6,211 nt of DNA from DATEXQ01 sp035256745 (lineage in GTDB: Bacteria > Patescibacteriota > Microgenomatia > UBA8517): contig DATEXQ010000036.1 of assembly GCA_035256745.1 (NCBI GenBank), forward strand, positions 1 through 6,211. The letters are read 5' to 3'. Below the pieces are notes generated by a model. It had not been told where the DNA came from, made no database searches, and saw only the letters and a program-made list of their open reading frames with translations. Made by a program: the position numbers and the translations under genes. Positions 1 to 5,011 of this stretch are shown piece by piece (position 1 is the first letter of the stretch; the number at the start of each line of letters is the position of its first letter).

Positions 1-609
1 CCGGCTTTATATACAACCATGGCTTATGCGAATTATTTTGACAGAAGCCTTCTTAAAACCTACTCCAAACTGGGGAGTAAGCTTCAAGGTCATCCTGAAA
101 AAAGTAGACTTGCGGGAATAGAAATAACCTCAGGACCTCTGGGATCAGGATTATCCGAAGCCGCAGGTTATGCGTTTGCTGCAAGGCATGACGACAGGCG
201 TTTTAGAATTTATTGCATCACAAGCGATGCAGAACACGATGAAGGTAATCATTGGGAGGGAGTTGCCGTAGCCGGTAAATATTTACTTTCAAATCTCACG
301 GTTTTTGTTGACAGAAATAATATCCAAATAGATGGATTTACGGAAGACATAATGCCTCTTAATCCTTTAGCAGAAAAATATAGAGCTTTTAATTGGAATG
401 TATTTGAAATCGATGGGCATAATTTTGAAGCCATTATTAATGCAGTTCAAAATGCCAGAAGCGAATATCAAAGACCAACAGCAATAATTTGTAAAACTAT
501 TGCAGGTAAAGGGGTATCTTTTATGGAAGGAAAGTACGAATGGCATGGTAAGGTTCCTAACAAAGAAGAATTACAGCTTGCACTTAAAGAATTATCGGAA
601 AGTAAATAA
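1..609 (+). CDS. tkt: Transketolase, N-terminal (thiamine diphosphate-binding) subunit, 5'-truncated by window edge
   Basis: This is the PP-domain half of a split transketolase, which moves two-carbon ketol units between sugar phosphates in the non-oxidative pentose phosphate pathway, in the cytoplasm. The frame is open from base 1 and reads PALYTT before the first internal Met (base 19). That matches the family's '..GHAAPALYA..' stretch, so the ATG at 19 is not the start; roughly 70-90 residues lie outside the window. Visible among the 202 residues: LQGHP (28-32), TSGPLGSGLS (43-52), the cofactor/Mg motif SDAEHDEG (75-82) paired with DRNNIQIDG (104-112), IDGH (137-140) and GKGVSFME (169-176). 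By family comparison, D76 and N106 should be the metal ligands. The motif reads SDAE where most transketolases have GDG or SDGE, which is odd. The stop TAA abuts the ATG of the C-terminal subunit, so the two are surely co-transcribed. Confidence 0.95.
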   Translation, partial: PALYTTMAYANYFDRSLLKTYSKLGSKLQGHPEKSRLAGIEITSGPLGSGLSEAAGYAFAARHDDRRFRIYCITSDAEHDEGNHWEGVAVAGKYLLSNLTVFVDRNNIQIDGFTEDIMPLNPLAEKYRAFNWNVFEIDGHNFEAIINAVQNARSEYQRPTAIICKTIAGKGVSFMEGKYEWHGKVPNKEELQLALKELSESK

Positions 610-1605
610 ATGATAAATAAAGAAAGTAATTTAGTAAAAGATCTATTTTTAGGAAAAAAAGAAAAAGTATCTTTTAGAGATGCATTGGGGGAAGCTTTGG
701 TCGAACTGGGAGAAAATAACGAAAATGTGTTTGTACTTTCATCCGATGTTGCCTTAAGCACGAAGGCAAGTTTATTTGCACAAAAATTTCCCGACAGATT
801 TATTCAGGTTGGAGTAGCAGAACAAGTATTGGCCTGCGTAGCCTCGGGAATCGCCAATTACGGCAAAATACCATTTATTTGCGCCTATGCAGTATTTTCG
901 CCGGGTAGAAATTGGGAACAGATTCGAACAACCATCGCATTAAATAATTTTCCAGTAAAAATCATAGGTACACATGCCGGGTTAAATGTAGGAGAAGGAG
1001 GAGCCACACACCAGGCTTTGGAGGATATTGCTTTAATGCGTGTTTTACCCAATCTGGTTGTCATTGCTCCTTGTGACGGCTTGGAAACAAAAAAAGCAGT
1101 CATGGCAGTTGCCCAAAATAATAGTCCTTCTTATATCAGGATTCCCAGAGAACCATTTCCCCAAATTACAACTCTAGATTCTCCTTTTAAAATCGGAAAA
1201 TCCGAAATTTTCTGGGAAGAAAAAGATCCACAGGTGGCAATTATAGCTTGCGGCCCATTGGTTTACGAAGCCTTAAAAGCAGCAAAAGAGCTGGCCAAAA
1301 GCAAAATTCCTTCAATAGTAGTCAATTGTCATACAATAAAACCCATTGACGAGCAAACAATAATCCATACGGCTAAATTAACCGGTGCAGTTGTAACAGT
1401 TGAAGAACACCAAGTTGCGGGGGGATTGGGTTCTGCCGTAGCTGAAGTTTTAACCAGGAATTTCCCGGTTCCTATTGAATTTATTGGTATGCAGGATTTG
1501 TTTGGTGAATCAGGAAAACCGGAAGAACTCATGCAAAAATATCAGATGAAAACTCCTTCAATAGTAAGTGCAGCGAAAAAAGTCATTAAAAGAAAAAATT
1601 CCTAG
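610..1605 (+). CDS. tkt: Transketolase, C-terminal (pyrimidine-binding/catalytic) subunit
   Basis: This 331-residue protein is the partner half of the split transketolase: the PYR domain (about 18-185) followed by the transketolase C-terminal domain (about 200-325). Visible motifs are FRDALGEAL (22-30), GVAEQ (68-72) with the conserved catalytic Glu E71 that activates the thiamine ring, YAVFSPGRNWEQIR (93-106), THAGLNVGEGGATHQ (121-135) and RIPRE (177-181). Length is normal for stand-alone C-terminal subunits. H122 and H134 are kept, but G130 sits where I place the Asp of E. coli D469 / yeast D477, which contacts the substrate C2 hydroxyl. The start follows the upstream TAA directly; a weak purine stretch GGAAAG (597-602) may help initiation, otherwise translation is probably coupled. 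The gene ends in TAG within a CTAG shared with the convergent gene. Confidence 0.95.
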   Translation: MINKESNLVKDLFLGKKEKVSFRDALGEALVELGENNENVFVLSSDVALSTKASLFAQKFPDRFIQVGVAEQVLACVASGIANYGKIPFICAYAVFSPGRNWEQIRTTIALNNFPVKIIGTHAGLNVGEGGATHQALEDIALMRVLPNLVVIAPCDGLETKKAVMAVAQNNSPSYIRIPREPFPQITTLDSPFKIGKSEIFWEEKDPQVAIIACGPLVYEALKAAKELAKSKIPSIVVNCHTIKPIDEQTIIHTAKLTGAVVTVEEHQVAGGLGSAVAEVLTRNFPVPIEFIGMQDLFGESGKPEELMQKYQMKTPSIVSAAKKVIKRKNS

Positions 1606-1610
1606 AATTT
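1589..1610 (-). terminator. Weak intrinsic-terminator-like inverted repeat at the convergent gene junction
   Basis: AAATTC (1596-1601) and GAATTT (1605-1610) form a 6-bp inverted repeat with a 3-nt loop, centred on the shared CTAG stop. Read on the - strand it is followed by a T-rich run (TTTTTTCTTTT, part of which belongs to the stem), as in an intrinsic terminator for the Cys-rich protein gene. The stem has only one G-C pair, so it would be weak. On the + strand it is not followed by a clear T run. Confidence 0.25.
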
Positions 1611-2096
1611 ACAGACTTTTATACAAAGATCAATGCAAGCCTTGACCTTAGGAGTATGTCTACAAGGAGATGCACAAGATTCAAAACTTCCTCCTGCTTT
1701 TGTACAAACATTTTCCTCTATTCCCTCACACTCATTGTAATTTTCAATCCAAACTCCTCCTACACTTATGCATATCTCATTGGGTCTTAATTCTTGAATG
1801 AAACGTTCGCCCTTTTTTGTTATACAGGTAGCAGGATAGCTTTCCTGGACAATAGAGCCGGGAATTTTGGAGCATTCTAGAAAATCAGCTGGAGTAGGAT
1901 ATTTGGAAGATATATATTTTTGATAGCCGAATATACCCAAAAATATAAGAATTAATGCTGTAAGCACGGCAAATGAAACGATAAACGCAATTTTTCTTTT
2001 GATTTTGGACTCAGGAACTGTTGGTTTGGGTTGTCCCAAAGGGTTGGGAGTCTTATTGGGTAGTGGAATTTGAGCTTTATTTTTTTCCATTAACAT
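1602..2096 (-). CDS. Hypothetical single-pass membrane protein with Cys-rich extracytoplasmic domain
   Basis: I do not recognise a named family. The 164 residues comprise a Pro/Lys-rich cytoplasmic N-terminus (1-31), a basic KIKRK stretch, one strongly hydrophobic helix (about 36-57) and a 105-residue C-terminal domain with ten Cys (75, 91, 109, 123, 131, 141, 145, 154, 158, 162). The positive-inside rule puts the Cys domain outside, where an even number of cysteines suits disulfides. The first half carries CSKIPGSIVQESYPATC (75-91). The second contains two aligned 15-residue units, CISVGGVWIENYNEC (109-123) and CTKAGGSFESCASPC (131-145), then C-x3-C-x3-C to the end. The start may be the ATG at 2096 or the one at 2090; a -10-like element lies only a few bases upstream and there is no Shine-Dalgarno, so a leaderless start is likely. 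It faces divergently from the aldolase gene. A small secreted inhibitor or binding role is possible but unsupported. Confidence 0.8.
   Translation of the reverse strand: MLMEKNKAQIPLPNKTPNPLGQPKPTVPESKIKRKIAFIVSFAVLTALILIFLGIFGYQKYISSKYPTPADFLECSKIPGSIVQESYPATCITKKGERFIQELRPNEICISVGGVWIENYNECEGIEENVCTKAGGSFESCASPCRHTPKVKACIDLCIKVCKF
2025..2040 (-). repeat. Inverted repeat (stem-loop) early in the Cys-rich protein ORF
   Basis: TTTGGG (2025-2030) and CCCAAA (2035-2040) make a perfect 6-bp stem with a 4-nt loop. It falls in codons 19-24 of the - strand gene, in the Pro-rich segment about a dozen codons before the membrane helix. It could form in mRNA or simply reflect proline and glycine codon composition. 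Confidence 0.35.
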
Positions 2097-2098
2097 AC

Positions 2099-2128
2099 AT
2101 TATCATACATGCGTGTTGTCCTTTTCAA
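2099..2128 (-). promoter_or_regulatory. Putative sigma-70-type promoter for the Cys-rich membrane protein gene
   Basis: On the - strand TTGAAA (2123-2128, one mismatch to TTGACA) is followed 15 nt later by TATGAT (2102-2107) or 18 nt later by GATAAT (2099-2104), each one mismatch from TATAAT. Either would start the transcript at about 2092-2096, at or within a few bases of the candidate start codons 2096 and 2090. This implies a leaderless or nearly leaderless mRNA, consistent with the lack of a ribosome binding site. Confidence 0.4.
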
Positions 2129-2144
2129 TCGGGTTTGATAAATT
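2116..2144 (+). promoter_or_regulatory. Putative promoter of the aldolase-kinase-dehydrogenase operon
   Basis: The start codon at 2153 is preceded by an A/T-only run after GGG (2131-2133). The best hexamer pairs I can place are TTGTCC (2116-2121) with TAAATT (2139-2144, 17-nt spacer) or with GATAAA (2137-2142, 15-nt spacer), giving initiation at about 2149-2152, just ahead of the ATG. A perfect TATAAT at 2149-2154 overlaps the ATG itself and so cannot drive this start. The element shares a 56-bp divergent region with the - strand promoter, so the two could be co-regulated. Confidence 0.3.
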
Positions 2145-2152
2145 TATATATA

Positions 2153-2926
2153 ATGACCAAAATAAATGTTGATAAATTTCTTAAAGGCGGACATGCAATG
2201 TTTTTGGCGTATGACCACGGTTTTGAGCACGGTCCGACCGATTTTGACGAAACTACGATTGATCCGTCTTTTGTGGTTAAGTTAGCTCAAGATACCGGAG
2301 TTTATACGGCATTAATATTCCATGAAGGTTTAGCTCAAACATACTATCCCATCGGAGGACTTGATATTCAAAAAACTCCACCTCTTTTAATCAAACTAAA
2401 TGGTAAGACAAAGCTTCATGAAGGTGAGGAGCCGTATAGCCCCTTGCTTTGTACGGTTGATGAAGCAATAAGAATTGGGGCATCTGCTGTTGGCTACACA
2501 ATTTATGTAGGAAGCGATTTCGAAGCAAAAATGATGCAGGAATTTAGCCAAATTGAAGACGAAGCCCATTCTAAAGGATTGGTGGTTACTGCCTGGATGT
2601 ATCCCAGAGGAAAGGAAGTTGAGGGTAAGGAAAATACAAAAGATATAGTTGCCTATTCAGCTCGTTTGGGATTAGAACTTGGTGCAGATTTTATTAAAAT
2701 CCCTTATACAGGAGATCCGGAAAGTTTTAAGTGGGTTGTGGAATCGGCAGGGAAATCAAAAGTTTTGGTTTCTGGAGGAGTAAAAAGAAACGAAGGTGAG
2801 TTTTTGCAAGACGTTGAAGATTTTATGAAAGTTGGAACTTGCGGAATAGCTGTTGGAAGAAATGTTTGGCAAAGCAAAGATCCAATAGGAATGAGTAATA
2901 AGTTGGCAAAAATAATATATGGCTAA
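2153..2926 (+). CDS. fbaB: Fructose-bisphosphate aldolase, class I (archaeal/DhnA type, DeoC/LacD superfamily)
   Basis: This is a 257-residue TIM-barrel aldolase that reversibly cleaves fructose 1,6-bisphosphate to dihydroxyacetone phosphate and glyceraldehyde 3-phosphate through a Schiff base, in the cytoplasm. Motifs in order: LAYDHGFEHGP (18-28), the YPRG turn (150-153) with the likely acid/base Tyr Y150, KIPYTGD (182-188) with Schiff-base Lys K182, and the phosphate-binding end VSGGVKRNEG (206-215) and GIAVGRNVWQ (231-240). Length is normal for the family. The frame is open further upstream to 2021, but that part overlaps the divergent gene and has no aldolase character; the ATG at 2153 gives the typical N-terminus. 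No Shine-Dalgarno precedes it, only an A/T run, so initiation is probably leaderless. It heads an operon, and its last 8 bases overlap the kinase gene. Related barrel enzymes (2-amino-3,7-dideoxy-hept-6-ulosonate synthase) are a less likely alternative. Confidence 0.9.
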   Translation: MTKINVDKFLKGGHAMFLAYDHGFEHGPTDFDETTIDPSFVVKLAQDTGVYTALIFHEGLAQTYYPIGGLDIQKTPPLLIKLNGKTKLHEGEEPYSPLLCTVDEAIRIGASAVGYTIYVGSDFEAKMMQEFSQIEDEAHSKGLVVTAWMYPRGKEVEGKENTKDIVAYSARLGLELGADFIKIPYTGDPESFKWVVESAGKSKVLVSGGVKRNEGEFLQDVEDFMKVGTCGIAVGRNVWQSKDPIGMSNKLAKIIYG

Positions 2927-3911
2927 GTTAGATTTAATATCAATTGGCGATGCATCTTTAGATGTATTTATTTCTCCCATAGAATCGGAAGCTTTGTGCG
3001 AAATTGACAAAAAGAAATGTTATGTCTGTTTTTCTTATGGTGAAAAAATTCCTGTTAAGGAAATGGAATTTTCTATAGGAGGAAATGCCGCCAACAATGC
3101 TGTGGGAACAAAACGTTTGGGAGTTAATGTGGGAGTGGTTTTAACTTTGGGAGATGACGATATTGGTAAAGAGATAATAGAAAAGTTGGAAAACGAAAAC
3201 GTTGATACAACTTTTGTATTCCAGCAACCGGCTACAACTTCTAATTATTCGACAGTAATAAATTATACGGGAGAAAGAACTATATTTACCTATAAATCAC
3301 CCCAAAGCTATCAGTATCCCGTTAAATTACCTATAACTTCTTGGGTTTATTTAACTAGTATGGGTGACACATTTAAGCCTTTTTACAATCACCTAATTTC
3401 CTTTTTAAGATATAATCCACAAATTAAGCTTGCCTATAACCCGGGAAGCAGACAACTAAGGGTTCCCTTAAAAGAAATTGAAGATATGATAAAAATTACT
3501 CACACGCTTTTTGTGAATAGGGAAGAGGCTGAAAAATTAACTGGTTTTTCGCAAAGTTTAGGAAAAGAAAAAGAACTTCTTAATGCATTGGTTTCTTTGG
3601 GGGTTAAAAATCCGGTTGTAACAGATGGAAATAACGGTTCTTTTGTTTTTGACGGTGCAAAATATTTGAAATTGGGAATTCTACCTATCGATGCCTACGA
3701 AAGAACAGGGGCAGGCGATGCTTTCGGCTCCGGATGTTTAGCAGCCCTTATTAAAGGTAAAGGTTTTAATGAAGCTTTGATTTGGGGAACGGTTAACTCT
3801 GCCTCAGTCATAGGTTATACTGGAAGTCAGAAGGGTTTATTACGTGAATCGGAAATTACAGAATGGCTCGAGAGAGCAAGAAGTAGCAGTCTGGCAGTTG
3901 TAGAATTTTAA
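2919..3911 (+). CDS. PfkB/ribokinase-family carbohydrate kinase, substrate uncertain
   Basis: This 330-residue kinase transfers phosphate from ATP to a sugar or nucleoside hydroxyl. The N-terminal signature is GGNAANNAVGTKRLG (54-68), the active-site segment is ERTGAGDAFGSGCLAA (261-276) with catalytic base D267, and VNREEAEKLTG (199-209) and VVTDGNNGSFVF (233-244) are also typical. The start ATG overlaps the aldolase stop (ATGGCTAA) and gives the standard opening MAKLDLISIGD; no ribosome binding site is visible, so translational coupling is likely. Unusual is a stretch of about 25 residues before the GG motif with three cysteines (C27, C34, C37; C-x6-C-x2-C), longer than in ribokinase. The overlap with an aldolase suggests a phosphorylated hexose substrate, perhaps fructose 6-phosphate, but ribokinase, adenosine-kinase-like or fructokinase activity cannot be excluded from sequence. 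Confidence 0.88.
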   Translation: MAKLDLISIGDASLDVFISPIESEALCEIDKKKCYVCFSYGEKIPVKEMEFSIGGNAANNAVGTKRLGVNVGVVLTLGDDDIGKEIIEKLENENVDTTFVFQQPATTSNYSTVINYTGERTIFTYKSPQSYQYPVKLPITSWVYLTSMGDTFKPFYNHLISFLRYNPQIKLAYNPGSRQLRVPLKEIEDMIKITHTLFVNREEAEKLTGFSQSLGKEKELLNALVSLGVKNPVVTDGNNGSFVFDGAKYLKLGILPIDAYERTGAGDAFGSGCLAALIKGKGFNEALIWGTVNSASVIGYTGSQKGLLRESEITEWLERARSSSLAVVEF

Positions 3912-3915
3912 ATTT

Positions 3916-4902
3916 ATGAAAATTTTTGTGACAAGGAAAATACCCGGGGAAAATATAAAGGCATTAATTGATGTGGGTTGCACGGTTGATATTTCTCCTT
4001 ACGATAGACCTTTAGAAGAGGAAGAATTAGTGGAAAGGGTGGCCGGAAAAGACGTTATTTTAACACTTCTAACAGACAGGATCGATGCAGATTTGATGGA
4101 TGCTGCAGGACCACAATTAAAAATTATTTCAAACTATGCAGTAGGTTTTGACAATATAGATATCAAGGCAGCAACCGATAGAGGAATTGTTGTAACAAAC
4201 ACCCCAAGTGATGAAGTGAACGAAGCAGTCGCAGAGCATACTTGGGCTTTGATTTTATGCCTTTCCAGAAGAATAGTTGAGGCAGACGAAGCAACAAGAA
4301 GAGGGGGTTATAGGGGTTGGGAACCCGATATTTTTATGGGTAAAAGTTTGATAGGAAAAACCTTGGGTATCGTAGGTTTGGGAAGGATAGGTACTATGGT
4401 TGCAAGAAGAGCAATTGGATACAATATGACTCTTCTTTACAATAAAAGAACCCCGGATGTTGAGGCAGAGAAAAAATTTGGGGTACAATTTGTTACCCTA
4501 GATGAACTTTTAACGAGAAGCGATTACGTAACTCTTCATGTACCCTTGACAGATGAAACAAGAGGGATGATGAACAGTCAAACCTTCTCGAAGATGAAAC
4601 AGGGAAGTTTTATGATAAATACAGCGAGAGGACCAGTTGTAAGTGAACATGATTTAGTGGAAGCCTTAAGGAGCGGTCATTTGGCAGGAGCTGCTCTTGA
4701 TGTGTTTGAAAATGAACCCGATATTAACCCCGAACTTTTGGGAATGGAAAATGTCATACTTACACCCCATATTGCAAGCGCCACTAGGGAAGCAAGAAAT
4801 AAAATGGGACAGCAGGCAATTACTGCTATTTTAGATGTTCTCCAGGGGAAAAAACCTGAAAATATAGCTAATCCTGATGTGTGGGAAAAAAGGAGAAAAT
4901 AA
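3916..4902 (+). CDS. gyaR: D-2-hydroxyacid dehydrogenase (glyoxylate/hydroxypyruvate reductase, D-glycerate dehydrogenase type)
   Basis: This 328-residue enzyme interconverts a D-2-hydroxy acid and its 2-keto acid with a nicotinamide cofactor; glyoxylate to glycolate or hydroxypyruvate to D-glycerate is the usual assignment. The catalytic domain is split around the Rossmann fold (about 100-290). Visible are NYAVGFDNID (73-82), NTPSDEVNEAVAEHTWAL (95-112), the dinucleotide motif GLGRIG (154-159), and the catalytic triad R238 (NTARG), E267 (ENEP) and H285 (TPHIAS). After the second Rossmann strand the sequence is YNKRTP (175-180): no acidic residue, but Lys-Arg, which favours NADPH over NADH. 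The gene begins 4 nt after the kinase stop without a Shine-Dalgarno, so it belongs to the aldolase operon. The D-glycerate/hydroxypyruvate link to trioses fits that setting, but lactate-type or phosphonate substrates remain possible. Confidence 0.88.
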   Translation: MKIFVTRKIPGENIKALIDVGCTVDISPYDRPLEEEELVERVAGKDVILTLLTDRIDADLMDAAGPQLKIISNYAVGFDNIDIKAATDRGIVVTNTPSDEVNEAVAEHTWALILCLSRRIVEADEATRRGGYRGWEPDIFMGKSLIGKTLGIVGLGRIGTMVARRAIGYNMTLLYNKRTPDVEAEKKFGVQFVTLDELLTRSDYVTLHVPLTDETRGMMNSQTFSKMKQGSFMINTARGPVVSEHDLVEALRSGHLAGAALDVFENEPDINPELLGMENVILTPHIASATREARNKMGQQAITAILDVLQGKKPENIANPDVWEKRRK

Positions 4903-4978
4903 CTTAAATAGAACATTTATTTTATTCATATTATTTTCCGACATTTGTCTTTTAGTATCCCCGAAAAAATTACGAACA

Positions 4979-4992
4979 TTATCAATTGATAA
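4979..4992. promoter_or_regulatory. 14-bp perfect palindrome, candidate operator
   Basis: TTATCAATTGATAA is a perfect 14-bp palindrome lying 6 bp upstream of the TATAAT box of the next gene, where a -35 region would be. It has no loop, so it looks like a dimeric protein-binding site rather than an RNA hairpin. In such an A/T-rich intergenic region chance is a serious alternative. Confidence 0.3.
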
Positions 4993-4998
4993 AAATAA

Positions 4999-5004
4999 TA
5001 TAAT
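4999..5004 (+). promoter_or_regulatory. Consensus -10 box (TATAAT) of the beta-lactamase-fold gene
   Basis: A perfect TATAAT ends 7 bp before the ATG at 5012, so transcription should begin at about 5010-5012 and give a leaderless mRNA. No Shine-Dalgarno is present. I see no good -35: TTATCA (4979-4984) is 14 bp away and is half of the palindrome. The rest of the 109-bp intergenic region (4903-5011) holds nothing else I can support. Confidence 0.5.
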
Positions 5005-5011
5005 ATAAGTT

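Noticed and set aside
19..21. ATG at 19 as the start of the transketolase N-terminal subunit
   Set aside because: The frame is open to base 1 and the residues before the ATG continue the family's conserved PALY segment, so the gene is cut by the window edge.
249..434. Antisense open frame within the transketolase N-terminal gene, and similar shadows at 468-761, 885-1103, 1329-1532, 2756-3010, 4255-4488 and 4677-4916 (-)
   Set aside because: All lie opposite well-supported conserved genes, have low-complexity or unlikely translations, and show no promoter or domain motif.
2021..2152. Upstream extension of the aldolase reading frame (44 extra residues)
   Set aside because: It overlaps the divergent Cys-rich gene and its promoter, and the added residues do not resemble aldolase; ATG 2153 gives the normal family N-terminus.
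2149..2154. Perfect TATAAT overlapping the aldolase ATG
   Set aside because: A transcript from this box would begin downstream of the start codon; it most likely arises from the A/T run.
4905..4923. TAAAT/ATTTA hairpin followed by TTTT after the dehydrogenase gene, as an operon terminator
   Set aside because: The stem is five A-T pairs only, too weak to support in an A/T-rich intergenic region.
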